A stretch of DNA of 43,144 nucleotides from Clostridia bacterium (GCA_028280575.1 JANQLN010000129.1:1-43144); one strand, 5' to 3'; positions 1 through 9,980 are shown, numbered from the stretch's first letter. Notes: generated from the letters alone by a model not told the origin. A program made the numbers and translations.

Positions 1-112
1 TTAACTTTTTTTTAAAAAACCCTTGACAACTATTAGCTGGTCTAAATTCATTCCCAATGATAACTGTTTCATTATACACATAAATCTTCTCAATGTTAAA
101 AATGGGGAAACT
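1..112 (-). mobile_element. Left terminal inverted repeat: 5' end of an outward-facing element, truncated by window edge
   Basis: Positions 7-112 are the reverse complement of 43039-43144, with one mismatch (C91 against A). On the minus strand the copy carries a promoter (TTAACA, 17 bp, TATAAT). An open frame starts at ATG 85-83 and reads MCIMKQLSLGMNLDQL onward, still open at base 1. This looks like the first 5' bases of a mobile element whose body lies outside the window. The transposase identity is inference: too few residues remain to name a family. Similarity to the other copy stops abruptly at base 112. Confidence 0.6.
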
Positions 113-157
113 TTAATCTTAGTTTTTACTTGCAAAAAGCCTGTATAAGCTTTAAAC

Positions 158-163
158 TATAAT
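158..163 (+). promoter_or_regulatory. Candidate -10 box for mutS2
   Basis: A TATAAT hexamer lies about 30 bp upstream of the mutS2 start. No good -35 box stands at 16-18 bp, so this is only a probable promoter. Confidence 0.4.
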
Positions 164-194
164 ATGTATATAAGCTTAAAAAACAGGAGTTAAT

Positions 195-2576
195 ATGGAT
201 AACAGGGTTCTTTCAAGACTTGAATATGATAAGATAATTGAAAAACTGACAAGTCTCACATCTACGGCTATAGGAAGGGAAAAAGCTGAAATATTAAGGC
301 CTGGTGCAGAGATTAATGAAATTGCGCTAAGGCTCAAAGATACGGATGATGGGGTAGCATGTATAGTTAAAAAGGGAATACCGCCTCTTGGCGGTGTAAA
401 GGATATAAGGCCAAGTATAAAAAGACTTGAAATGGGTGCGGTTTTAGGCCCTGGAGAATTGCTGTCCATTGCGGATATTTTAAGGGTTTCGAGAAGCATG
501 CAGAGCTTTTCAAAAGAAAAATCCGATGTGCCTGACAATAATATCATCAATAGCATGTCGGCACAGCTTGTGACATCAAGAACACTTGAAAATAATATAT
601 ATACATCCATTATTGGTGACAATGAAATATCTGACGATGCAAGTATAACATTGAGGAATATCAGGAAAAGTATGGAGGATATTCAATATTCCATAAAGGA
701 TAAGCTTGAAAGTATTATCAGGTCTTCAAGGAATAAAAAATATATTCAGGACTTCCTTGTAACATTAAGGGAAGACAGGTATGTGATTCCCGTTAAGCAG
801 GAATACAAAAACGAAATACCCGGTATGGTGCATGATTCGTCCGCAAGTGGTGCTACACTGTTTATTGAGCCTATGGCAGTTGTTGATGCAAATAATAAAA
901 TCAAACAGCTTAAAATTAAGGAAAGAGTAGAAATTGAAAGGATTTTAAGGGAATTATCCAATGAGGCGGCTTTGATACTTGATGGTTTGAGGATTGATCT
1001 GGAAGTACTTGGCAAGATAGATTTCATTTTTGCAAAGGCAAGGCTGAGCCTTGAATACAATTGTGCCAGTCCTGCACTTAACGATAAAGGCATTATTATC
1101 ATAAAAAAAGGCAGGCACCCTCTTTTGCATAAGGATGAGGTTGTGCCGGTGGATTTTTGGATAGGCAATGATTTTAAGACCCTGGTTATTACAGGACCCA
1201 ATACGGGGGGGAAAACCGTCACACTTAAAACTGTGGGGCTTTTTGTACTCATGGTTCAATCCGGGCTGCATATTCCTGCCTCAGACGGAACTGAAATTTG
1301 TGTATATGATACAATATTTGCGGATATCGGCGATGAGCAAAGTATAGAGCAGAGCTTGAGCACATTTTCTTCTCATATGACCAACATGGTGGGCATTCTA
1401 GAAAATGCCGGCCATAAATCCCTGGTTTTGCTGGATGAGCTTGGCGCCGGTACGGACCCGACTGAAGGCGCTGCGCTGGCAATGGCTGTTATTGAAAATT
1501 TATACGGCAGAGGATGTACAACTGTTGCAACAACCCACTATAGTGAGCTTAAGGTGTATGCCTTAACGACAGATGGTATAGAAAACGGATCATGTGAATT
1601 CGATGTAAGCACCCTAAGGCCTACATACCGTTTATTAATAGGAGTTCCGGGGAAAAGTAATGCATTTGCCATATCAAAAAGACTTGGGCTGGATAATGAA
1701 ATACTAAACAGAGCCGGTGAGTTTTTGACCCAGGAGGACGTCAAATTTGAAGATGTAATGACAACAATAGAAAAAAACAGGACCGAGATTGAAGAGGAAA
1801 GGATTGAAGCCAAAAAACACAGGCAGGAAATTGATAAGATAAAAAAAAGATGGGAAGATGAAAAGAGCAGGGTGGAGAAGCGGAAGGACAAAATGCTGAG
1901 GGAAGCGGGGGAGCAAGCAAGGAGAATAATCTTGGATGCCAGGGATGAAGCCGGCAAGGTAATAAAAGAATTGAGAAAGCTAAAGGGTGAAGCAGATCAA
2001 AGGGAAGTGAACAAAAGGGCTGAAGAATTAAGGCTTAAGATAAAGGAAAAAAGTGATGAAATAGAAAAGGGTCTGGCACATAATTCAAAGGCTAAGGGTA
2101 AAGGCAAAATTTCCGTTAATCAAATTAAAAAAGGAGATGATGTGCTTATTATTGACATAAATCAAAAGGGTACGGTTGTCAAACCTCCTGATATTAACGG
2201 AGAAGCACTTATACAGGCCGGCATAATGAAAATTAATGTTCACATTTCAAACCTGGAGCCTGTTGAAGAAAAAGGCGGCAGAGCGGTTATAGCGGGCGGA
2301 ACGGGCAAGATAGGAAGGGCAAAGGTAGAAAATATATCCGTCGAGACAGATGTGCGGGGAATGACGGTTGACGAAGCATGTGCAATAATAGACAAGTATC
2401 TTGATGATGCAAGCCTATCGGGACTTAAAGAGATAACAATAATACATGGAAAAGGTACAGGTGCTTTAAGGAGCGGTATACAAGGCTTCCTTAAAATAAA
2501 CAAGCATGTATCCTCTTTCAGGCTGGGTTCTTTTGGCGAAGGAGACAGCGGCGTAACCGTAGTTAAAATTAAATAA
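195..2576 (+). CDS. mutS2: MutS2 family ATPase/endonuclease
   Basis: This 793-residue protein has the full usual MutS2 length. In this family the ABC-type ATPase binds branched DNA or collided ribosomes, and the C-terminal Smr domain is nucleolytic; it acts in recombination control or ribosome rescue rather than mismatch repair. Visible features are the core and clamp region (about 1-310), Walker A GPNTGGKT near 334-341, Walker B LVLLDELGAGTDP near 410, a long charged coiled coil (about 515-630), a KOW-like patch (about 645-690), and an Smr domain from about 715 with DVRGMTVDEA and HGKGTGALR. The ATG follows AGGAG by 6 nt. It is the first gene inside the left repeat and appears to be its own transcription unit. 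Confidence 0.96.
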   Translation: MDNRVLSRLEYDKIIEKLTSLTSTAIGREKAEILRPGAEINEIALRLKDTDDGVACIVKKGIPPLGGVKDIRPSIKRLEMGAVLGPGELLSIADILRVSRSMQSFSKEKSDVPDNNIINSMSAQLVTSRTLENNIYTSIIGDNEISDDASITLRNIRKSMEDIQYSIKDKLESIIRSSRNKKYIQDFLVTLREDRYVIPVKQEYKNEIPGMVHDSSASGATLFIEPMAVVDANNKIKQLKIKERVEIERILRELSNEAALILDGLRIDLEVLGKIDFIFAKARLSLEYNCASPALNDKGIIIIKKGRHPLLHKDEVVPVDFWIGNDFKTLVITGPNTGGKTVTLKTVGLFVLMVQSGLHIPASDGTEICVYDTIFADIGDEQSIEQSLSTFSSHMTNMVGILENAGHKSLVLLDELGAGTDPTEGAALAMAVIENLYGRGCTTVATTHYSELKVYALTTDGIENGSCEFDVSTLRPTYRLLIGVPGKSNAFAISKRLGLDNEILNRAGEFLTQEDVKFEDVMTTIEKNRTEIEEERIEAKKHRQEIDKIKKRWEDEKSRVEKRKDKMLREAGEQARRIILDARDEAGKVIKELRKLKGEADQREVNKRAEELRLKIKEKSDEIEKGLAHNSKAKGKGKISVNQIKKGDDVLIIDINQKGTVVKPPDINGEALIQAGIMKINVHISNLEPVEEKGGRAVIAGGTGKIGRAKVENISVETDVRGMTVDEACAIIDKYLDDASLSGLKEITIIHGKGTGALRSGIQGFLKINKHVSSFRLGSFGEGDSGVTVVKIK

Positions 2577-2620
2577 ACCATAATATAATGTTAAAAAATA
2601 GTAATTACTAAATTTCTTTG

Positions 2621-2649
2621 TTGAAAATACAATTAATTAGTAATATAAT
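2621..2649 (+). promoter_or_regulatory. Sigma-A-type promoter of the NRPS operon
   Basis: TTGAAA (2621-2626), a 17-bp spacer and TATAAT (2644-2649) make a near-consensus promoter. Transcription should start near 2656. An upstream TTG start at 2618 would therefore lie inside the promoter, which supports the downstream start at 2705. Confidence 0.75.
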
Positions 2650-2704
2650 AACAATAAAAAGAAAACAAAAGACAACAAACTTTATTTATGGGGTTGGATG
2701 CATT

Positions 2705-5700
2705 TTGAAAAATAGAAAACTGTACCCTCTTACATATCCTCAAAAGGGCATATGGTATACAGAAAAGCTTTACAATGGGACAAGCATAAATATTATTTCT
2801 GGTACCTTAAAAATAAAAGGGGATATTGATTTTAGGTTGCTCGAAAAAGTAATTAATCTGATTATTGAAAAAAATGATGCTTTAAGAATAAGAATTATGG
2901 GGAAAGACGGAGAAGCAAAACAGTATATTTGCGAGTATGAATACGGAAAAATAGATTTTCTGGATTTTAGGAAAAAAGATTTAAACGATATGTATAATTG
3001 GGAAAGTGAAAAATCAAGGGAGCCTATTAACATAATAGAATCCGACCTTTTTTATTTTGCAATGATAAAAGTAAATGATACCGAAGCAGGAGTTTACATA
3101 AAAATGCATCATCTCATATGTGATGCCTGGACCATGATACATATATGCAATAATATAATAAAATATTACAATTGTTTAAAAAGCGGCAGCCGGATAATTA
3201 ATGATAAGGAGCCTTCATATATAGAATATGTTGAACGGGAAGAGGAGTATATCAAATCAAAAAGATATGAAAAAGACAGGGCTTTCTGGCTTGAAAAGTT
3301 TAAGGACATTCCCGACCCGACAATACTGAAAACACCCAAAAAAAATAACAAAAAGAGTGAATCGGCCAGAAAAACCTTTATGCTTCCCGATAAGCTGTGC
3401 AATAAAATCAGAAGGTATTGCGATGAGACTAAAAGCTCTATATTCGGACTTTTTTTGTATGCTCTTTCAATCTATATAAACAGGGTAACTTCGAAAACCG
3501 ATATTGTTTTAGGTGCTCCCGTTTTAAACAGGAGAAATGCAAGAGAGAAGAATATTATGGGCATGTTTATAAGTACTGTCCCATTGAGGATAAAAATTGA
3601 AGATGAACTAAGTTTTAAGGATTTTTCCGAAAAGGTTTCAAGAGAATGGATTTCGGTGCTGAAGCATCAACTGTACCCGTATGATTTGCTTTTAAAGGAA
3701 GTTAGAAAAAGAAACAAAAGTATTATTACGGGCAATCTTTATGATATAGTGCTGTCTTATCAAAATGCCAAATTCATAAAAGATGATATATCAAGTGACA
3801 GTAAATATTCCAGGTGGCATTTTAACGGACACCAGGTAGAGTCCTTATATATACATATTAATGACAGGGAAGATGACGGGAGCATTGTACTGGACTATGA
3901 TTTTTTAAAGGATCTTTTTTATGAAAAAGAAATTGATTTTATACATGACCATATAATAAGGCTTTTGTGGCATGCCCTTGACGACCCGGGCAAGAAGCTT
4001 TGCAATGTGGAAATGATTTCGGAAAATGAAAAAAATAAAATATTATATGAGTTTAACAATACCAAAGCCGGCTATCCTGAAGATAAGACTGTGCATCAAA
4101 TATTTGAAAGCCAGGTTAAAAAAAGATCCGGTAAAACCGCATTGATCTATGAAAACAAAAAAATGACCTATAAGAGGCTGAATGAAAGGACAAACCAGGT
4201 TGCCGGAATTATAAGGTCAAAGGGGGTAAAAGCCGACGATATAGTGGGGATATTGATAAACCGTTCATTTGAGATGGTTATAGGCATGCTGGCTGTTTTA
4301 AAAGCCGGAGGGGCATATATGCCTATTGATCCGGAATATCCAGACGACAGGATTAATTATATGCTTGCTGACAGCAAGGCAAAGGTCCTGTTAACCGGGT
4401 CGCTATTTGAAGGGCGGGTTGATTTTGAAGGGCATGTGATAGATTTATGTGATGAAGCATCAAGCGGCAAGGGATGCAAAAACCTGCCCAACATAAACAA
4501 ACCGAACGACCTGGCATATATTATTTATACGTCTGGTTCCACCGGACGTCCCAAAGGTGTAATGATAGAACATAAGAATGTTGTCAGGCTGCTTTTTAAT
4601 GATAAATTCATGTTTGATTTTAATCAAAACGATATATGGACACTGTTTCATTCATATTGCTTTGATTTTTCCGTATGGGAAATGTATGGGGCCCTTTTAT
4701 ATGGAGGGAAATTAATAATAGTTCCAAAGCTTGCCGCCAGGGACCCGGAAAAATTTACTAAATTGATACAGGCTCATAAGGTTACGGTGTTGAATCAGAC
4801 ACCCTCTGCATTTTATAACCTGCTTGATATTGCTTTAAAATCCAATAAGATTAAAATAAGATATATCATATTTGGCGGAGAAGCTTTAAACCCTTTAATG
4901 TTAAAATCCTTTATAGAGAAATATCCTCATATTAAGCTTGTCAACATGTATGGCATAACGGAAACAACAGTGCATGTAACTTTTAAGGAAATTACCGGAG
5001 AAGACATAGAATCGGGTTTGAGCAATATAGGCAAGGCAATACCTACTCTTAAAACCTACATACTGGATAGCCATTTGAATTTATTACCTATAGGTATGAC
5101 AGGTGAATTATACGTAAGTGGTGATGGAGTGTGCAGAGGTTATCTTAATAAACCGGAGCTTACAAAGGAAAGGTTTGTTGAGAATCCTTATTTTAGCGGC
5201 GAAAGAATGTATAAGTCCGGTGACCTTGCCAGATGGTATGCCAGGGGGGATATGGAGTATTGCGGCAGAATTGACCACCAGGTTAAAATCAGAGGGCATA
5301 GAATTGAGTTAGGTGAAGTGGAAAACAATTTGTTAAAGCACGATAAAATCCGTAAAGCAGTTGTAATCGACAAAGAATCCAGGGATGGCCAAAAACAATT
5401 AATAGCTTATATTGAATGCGATAAAGGTCTTTCAATAATAAATTTAAGAAATTTTTTGTCGAAGCAGCTGCCTGACTATATGGTACCGGCTAGTTTCATT
5501 AGGGTAGAAAATATACCTTTGACGTCAAACGGAAAGGTTAACAGGAAGCTATTGCCTGAGCAGGATAATTCTCTATCCTTAGGGAATAAGTATGTGGCTC
5601 CCAGGAATAAAACAGAAAAGGCATTGGTTAATATATGGAGTGAAGTACTGGGGGTGGAAAATATTGGAATTGATGATAATTATTTTGATTTAGGCGGAGA

Positions 5701-6577
5701 TTCTTTAAGTGCAATAAAAATTATATCTAAAATTGACAATAATGTAAACTTTGCCGATTTATATAATAATCCTACCGTAAAAATGCTTTCCCATTATATA
5801 AGGAAAAATGTTATTACCGCGGGAAATTTGCTTATAAAAATTAGCGGCAGTGATAAAGGCGGCATTAATGTAATATGCTTTCCGTATGGAGGAGGTTCTT
5901 CATTTATATATAAGGATTTAGGAGATACTTTATGCGATTTGTCCGACAGGTATTCGGTATATTCCATTAATTTTCCCGATTACAATATATATCCTAGAAG
6001 AAGGAAATATATTTATATTAAAGAGATTGCAAAACAACTGGTGAAAGAAATTTTAGAAGGCGTTCATGGGGATATCATTTTATATGGACATTGTATTGGA
6101 AGTGCCCTGGAAATTGAAGTTGCAAGATATCTTGAACTGCATAATAGAAAAGTTTTATCCGTATGTATTGGGGGCGCTTTTCCTCCCAGGTTTGCAAAAT
6201 ATTTAGGTGATTTGTCAAACCCATGGAACTTTATACCGGATAATCATATTATTAAAATTCTAAATATGTTCGGATTGGAAAAATGCACCTTCGAAGAACA
6301 GGAAAAACGGTATATGATAAAAGCATTCAGGCGTGATGTTAAGTATTATTACCAGTATTTCTACAGTTTAAGCAAGCAAAGGGCATTCAAGTTAAATGCT
6401 CCTATATATTGCATTATTGGAGATGTTGACTTATTAACTAAAAAAAGTAAAATCCATTATAAGAGGTGGTACAGGTTTTCAAATGATGTTAAGCTTCACA
6501 TTCTTAAAAATGCAAATCATTATTTTATCAAGACTCATCACGAAACATTGACAAAAATTTTGCTGGATATAAGATAG
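2705..6577 (+). CDS. Single-module NRPS, C-A(Thr)-PCP-TE with cysteine nucleophile in TE
   Basis: The protein has about 1290 residues and starts at TTG 2705, downstream of the promoter and a GGGGTTGG sequence. The C domain has HHLICDA near 135 (variant of HHxxxDG), and its N-terminus (YPLTYPQKGIWYTEK) resembles surfactin-type starter C domains that use acyl-CoA. The A domain has YTSGSTGRPKG near 607, MYGITE near 746 and NGKVNRK near 942. The ten specificity positions, aligned by eye to GrsA, read D-F-W-N-I-G-M-V-H-K, the classical threonine code. The PCP has LGGDSL with Ser near 1000. The TE motif is GHCIGS, so codon 1130 (TGT, 6092-6094) places Cys where Ser is usual; likely partners are Asp near 1242 and His near 1271. 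Inferred product: N-acyl-threonine, released as acid or beta-lactone. No MbtH or phosphopantetheinyl transferase gene is nearby. It heads an operon with the next two genes. Confidence 0.93.
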   Translation: MKNRKLYPLTYPQKGIWYTEKLYNGTSINIISGTLKIKGDIDFRLLEKVINLIIEKNDALRIRIMGKDGEAKQYICEYEYGKIDFLDFRKKDLNDMYNWESEKSREPINIIESDLFYFAMIKVNDTEAGVYIKMHHLICDAWTMIHICNNIIKYYNCLKSGSRIINDKEPSYIEYVEREEEYIKSKRYEKDRAFWLEKFKDIPDPTILKTPKKNNKKSESARKTFMLPDKLCNKIRRYCDETKSSIFGLFLYALSIYINRVTSKTDIVLGAPVLNRRNAREKNIMGMFISTVPLRIKIEDELSFKDFSEKVSREWISVLKHQLYPYDLLLKEVRKRNKSIITGNLYDIVLSYQNAKFIKDDISSDSKYSRWHFNGHQVESLYIHINDREDDGSIVLDYDFLKDLFYEKEIDFIHDHIIRLLWHALDDPGKKLCNVEMISENEKNKILYEFNNTKAGYPEDKTVHQIFESQVKKRSGKTALIYENKKMTYKRLNERTNQVAGIIRSKGVKADDIVGILINRSFEMVIGMLAVLKAGGAYMPIDPEYPDDRINYMLADSKAKVLLTGSLFEGRVDFEGHVIDLCDEASSGKGCKNLPNINKPNDLAYIIYTSGSTGRPKGVMIEHKNVVRLLFNDKFMFDFNQNDIWTLFHSYCFDFSVWEMYGALLYGGKLIIVPKLAARDPEKFTKLIQAHKVTVLNQTPSAFYNLLDIALKSNKIKIRYIIFGGEALNPLMLKSFIEKYPHIKLVNMYGITETTVHVTFKEITGEDIESGLSNIGKAIPTLKTYILDSHLNLLPIGMTGELYVSGDGVCRGYLNKPELTKERFVENPYFSGERMYKSGDLARWYARGDMEYCGRIDHQVKIRGHRIELGEVENNLLKHDKIRKAVVIDKESRDGQKQLIAYIECDKGLSIINLRNFLSKQLPDYMVPASFIRVENIPLTSNGKVNRKLLPEQDNSLSLGNKYVAPRNKTEKALVNIWSEVLGVENIGIDDNYFDLGGDSLSAIKIISKIDNNVNFADLYNNPTVKMLSHYIRKNVITAGNLLIKISGSDKGGINVICFPYGGGSSFIYKDLGDTLCDLSDRYSVYSINFPDYNIYPRRRKYIYIKEIAKQLVKEILEGVHGDIILYGHCIGSALEIEVARYLELHNRKVLSVCIGGAFPPRFAKYLGDLSNPWNFIPDNHIIKILNMFGLEKCTFEEQEKRYMIKAFRRDVKYYYQYFYSLSKQRAFKLNAPIYCIIGDVDLLTKKSKIHYKRWYRFSNDVKLHILKNANHYFIKTHHETLTKILLDIR

Positions 6578-6626
6578 TAGTTATCATTGCCGGTTATAGA
6601 GCCAAATATATGAAGCTGGGGGATTT

Positions 6627-8447
6627 ATGAGAGAAATTTATATGGGAATTGTTATTTTGTATATACCATTGGTATTGCTGTTGGCCATGATTACATTTGT
6701 TGTCAGAATGAAAAACAAAAGGCAAATACATTATGTATTTATAGCTTTTGTAACAACAATTTTTATCTGGGCCATAGGTGCTACGGTAATGGAGCACCGT
6801 TTTAGAATAAACCTGCCTACAAAAGACATATTGGTTTATATAGCTTATATTGGTATTATTCTTTCCCCCGTAGGAGTTTTTTTCTTAGGGCTGGTATTTG
6901 CAAATACCAGTATAAAATTTAGATTAAGACATTTAATAGTTTTTATCATACCTTTAATTTCAATAGTTATGCTTTTAACCAATAATAACCATAACCTGTT
7001 TTACAAATATATGGAATATGAGGATTTAACGATTTCCGCTTCGTTAGGTGAATATTTTATTGTACATACAATTTATTCTTACGTATGTATAATTGTAGGG
7101 ATGTTTTTCCTTACAGTTTACACGGTAAAAAACGCAGGCTTTTTCTCCAAACAGTCACTATTAATAATAATGGGCTTGGCAATTCCTTTCGTATACAATG
7201 TTTTTTTGACTACAAACATAATAGAAGTACGTTTTTACAGCAATGTCCTGTCTTTCTTTATAACAGGCGTATGCTTCTTTTTTGCAATTTTTAAATTCAA
7301 ATTCCTAAGTATAGTGCCTGTGGCTTTGCGAAGTATTGTAGATTTGATATCCGATAGTTTTGTTGTGATAAACGAGCAGTACAAAATAATTGATTACAAC
7401 AAGACCTTTGCGGATACATTTGGAAAAGTTTTAACTTTTTCCAGGAACGAAAGTATTCTTGACATATTGAAAGATAACGAATCAATTGGGTTAAACAGGG
7501 AAGTCATCAACGGATATATTGAAACAGCCCAAACACAAGGAGAATCAATTGCTTTTGAGCACCATATCGGCATGGAAAATTTTGATAAATATTTTTGGAT
7601 AGAAATAACCCCCATTATAAAAAATAACTTGTCCATAGGAACAATAATTCTTTTTAAGGATATAACCCAAAGCAAAAAAGACCTTGAAATAATTGAAAGA
7701 AACCATTCCATACTTATGGAACAAGAGCGCTTGGTGTCTTTGGGACAGCTTGTAGGAGGAATTGCCCACAATTTGAGGACACCAATTATGTCTATTGCTG
7801 GAGGCATTGAAGGAATTCGTGACCTGGTTGTCGAATATAAAGAATCTATAGATGATTTGACGGTTACTAAAGAAGACCATTATGAAATAGCTGAGGATAT
7901 ATTTAAATGGCTTCATAAACTAAAGCCTTATTGTGCATATATGTCTGATGTGATAGCAGCTGTAAAGGGGCAGACAGTTCAATATGGAAGCTCGGCCGGA
8001 ATCAGTTTTACCATAGAAGAGCTTTGTAAAAGAATGGATATTTTGATGAAGCACGAGCTTAAAAGGTTTCACTGTGAACTTGAACTGGATTTGCAGGTTC
8101 ACAGGTTCAAGGAAATAAATGGAGAAATAAATGTACTCATACAGGTGTTTGACAATATAATTATTAATGCAATACAGGCATATAAGGGGAAGAGAGGAAA
8201 AATACACCTGAGGATAAAAAAAGAAAAAGAACAAATATTATTTATTTTTAGAGATAATGCAGGCGGCATAAAGCCTGAAATCAAGGAAAAGCTGTTTAAG
8301 GAGATGGTAACTACCAAAGGAAAGGATGGTACAGGCTTAGGCTTGTATATGTCCCATTCAACCATAAAGGGAAGATTTGGAGGAAATTTATGGTTTGAGT
8401 CGGAATATGGCAAAGGCACTACTTTTTATGTGTCAATACCTGAGTAG
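6627..8447 (+). CDS. Membrane histidine kinase, 7TM-PAS-HisKA-HATPase
   Basis: This 606-residue sensor kinase has about seven hydrophobic segments in residues 1-230, in the style of HisKA_7TM sensors. A PAS domain follows (about 235-350), then a dimerisation helix with GGIAHNLRTP (His381), an N box (DNIIINAIQA), G1 (DNAGG) and G2 (GTGLGLYMSH). It should autophosphorylate at the membrane in response to a ligand seen by the 7TM part. The ATG follows GGGGG by about 5 nt. The gene is 49 bp after the NRPS and 24 bp before the response regulator, so all three are probably cotranscribed. The ligand is unknown; sensing of the NRPS product is inference from position only. Confidence 0.92.
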   Translation: MREIYMGIVILYIPLVLLLAMITFVVRMKNKRQIHYVFIAFVTTIFIWAIGATVMEHRFRINLPTKDILVYIAYIGIILSPVGVFFLGLVFANTSIKFRLRHLIVFIIPLISIVMLLTNNNHNLFYKYMEYEDLTISASLGEYFIVHTIYSYVCIIVGMFFLTVYTVKNAGFFSKQSLLIIMGLAIPFVYNVFLTTNIIEVRFYSNVLSFFITGVCFFFAIFKFKFLSIVPVALRSIVDLISDSFVVINEQYKIIDYNKTFADTFGKVLTFSRNESILDILKDNESIGLNREVINGYIETAQTQGESIAFEHHIGMENFDKYFWIEITPIIKNNLSIGTIILFKDITQSKKDLEIIERNHSILMEQERLVSLGQLVGGIAHNLRTPIMSIAGGIEGIRDLVVEYKESIDDLTVTKEDHYEIAEDIFKWLHKLKPYCAYMSDVIAAVKGQTVQYGSSAGISFTIEELCKRMDILMKHELKRFHCELELDLQVHRFKEINGEINVLIQVFDNIIINAIQAYKGKRGKIHLRIKKEKEQILFIFRDNAGGIKPEIKEKLFKEMVTTKGKDGTGLGLYMSHSTIKGRFGGNLWFESEYGKGTTFYVSIPE

Positions 8448-8471
8448 GTTTGAAGAATAGGGGGGATCAAA

Positions 8472-9980
8472 GTGAGAAGAAGCAGCAGAAAAGAAGCAAA
8501 AAGTTATAAAATTTTAGTTGTTGATGATGAAAAGGGAATAATTGATGCCCTGGAAGTTTTGTTAAAGCGTGCCGGGTATGAGTTTACGGGAGTTACGGAC
8601 CCTGTTGAAGCAATTAGGAGAGTATTGAATGAGCATTATGACCTTTTGATCCTGGATTATTTGATGTCACCTTTGCACGGGGATGAAGTGGTTAAAGAGA
8701 TAAGAAAGTTCAACAAGGAATTATACATACTTTTGTTAACCGGACATAAGGATATAGCACCTCCCATAGAAACAATAAGAAAGCTTGATATTCAAGGTTA
8801 TTGTGAAAAGAGCGACAGGTTTGACCAGCTTCTTCTCCTTGTAGAATCGGGAATTAAATCAATTCAGCAGGTAAGTACCATAAAGAAATTTCAGGAAGGA
8901 CTTAACAATATACTCCAGGCCGTACCTAAAATTTACCAGCTGCAGCCCATAACAAGCATTTTAAAGGAAATACTTTCCCAGATTATACCGCTTGTAAACA
9001 GTGAAGATGCATTTATACTTATTGATGACCTGTCAGGAGACGGAGACAAACGGGGTGAAAGCATATTCAGGGGAGTGGGAAAATACAGTGACCATGTAGA
9101 AGATGTTGTAGACATGCTTGGAGCCGTACTTATAGAGAGTATCGGTGATGCAAGAATGTCCAAAAGGGTTATTGAAACCAGGAAAGGCATGGTTTTTCCA
9201 CTGGTAAACGAATACAAAAAAAGCATGGGAGTAATTTATGTTGAAGGTGCAAATATGAAAATGGAAGATGGCACGAAGCTTCTTGAAATATATGCAGGAC
9301 AGGTTGCGGCATCAATTAACAATGCATTTTTACATTCACTTGTCAATATAAAAAATGAAGAGCTTAACAGGACATACGACCAGCTTAAGGAAAGGTATAT
9401 GGATACAATAGAGGCCCTGAGGATGACAGTTGATGCAAAGGATGTTTATACAAGGGGGCATTCAGACAGGGTTTCATATTATTCAGTCAAAATAGGAGAG
9501 GCAATGGAGCTTTCCGAAGGTGACCTGGAGCTTCTCAGAATCAGCGGAATTTTCCACGATGTGGGTAAGATTAGCACCGAGAATGATATTCTGCTTAAAA
9601 AGGAAGCCTTAACATCAAAAGAATTTGAAGAAATTAAAAAGCACCCTATAAAAGGTGCCAGGATACTTTCAGCAGTATCAATGTTCAGGGATGTGGCTCC
9701 TATTGTCCAATGCCATCACGAAAGAATAGATGGCAAGGGATATCCGGAAGGTTTAAAAGGTGATAAAATACCGCTGCTTGCAAGGATCATATCCATTGCA
9801 GATGCTTTTGATGCGATGATGTCGGACAGGACATACCGGATAAAACTGAGTTTTGAAGACGCAATCGCCCAGCTTAAAGAGGGAGCGGGTACACAATTTG
9901 ATGAAGAAATAGTGGGTGTTTTTATCAGGATTTTAAAAGATTACGACAAAATGGAAGAGGAAGTTGCAGCTACTTACTAA
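8472..9980 (+). CDS. Response regulator REC-GAF-HD-GYP, probable c-di-GMP phosphodiesterase
   Basis: The protein has 502 residues. The receiver domain covers about 12-130, with acidic DD at 18-19 and phosphoacceptor Asp62 in LLILDYLM. A GAF-like region covers about 145-295. The HD-GYP domain (about 315-490) has FHDVGKI and HHERIDGKGYPEGL, which holds the complete HD-GYP signature, so hydrolysis of cyclic di-GMP is expected. The GTG start follows AGGGGGG by about 7 nt. It is the natural partner of the kinase just upstream and would turn that kinase's signal into lower c-di-GMP, affecting motility, biofilm or export. Confidence 0.93.
   Translation: MRRSSRKEAKSYKILVVDDEKGIIDALEVLLKRAGYEFTGVTDPVEAIRRVLNEHYDLLILDYLMSPLHGDEVVKEIRKFNKELYILLLTGHKDIAPPIETIRKLDIQGYCEKSDRFDQLLLLVESGIKSIQQVSTIKKFQEGLNNILQAVPKIYQLQPITSILKEILSQIIPLVNSEDAFILIDDLSGDGDKRGESIFRGVGKYSDHVEDVVDMLGAVLIESIGDARMSKRVIETRKGMVFPLVNEYKKSMGVIYVEGANMKMEDGTKLLEIYAGQVAASINNAFLHSLVNIKNEELNRTYDQLKERYMDTIEALRMTVDAKDVYTRGHSDRVSYYSVKIGEAMELSEGDLELLRISGIFHDVGKISTENDILLKKEALTSKEFEEIKKHPIKGARILSAVSMFRDVAPIVQCHHERIDGKGYPEGLKGDKIPLLARIISIADAFDAMMSDRTYRIKLSFEDAIAQLKEGAGTQFDEEIVGVFIRILKDYDKMEEEVAATY

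Noticed and set aside
2618..2704. Upstream extension of the NRPS reading frame to a TTG at 2618
   Set aside because: It would place the start codon inside the TTGAAA-17-TATAAT promoter and has no ribosome site; the C domain is complete from 2705.
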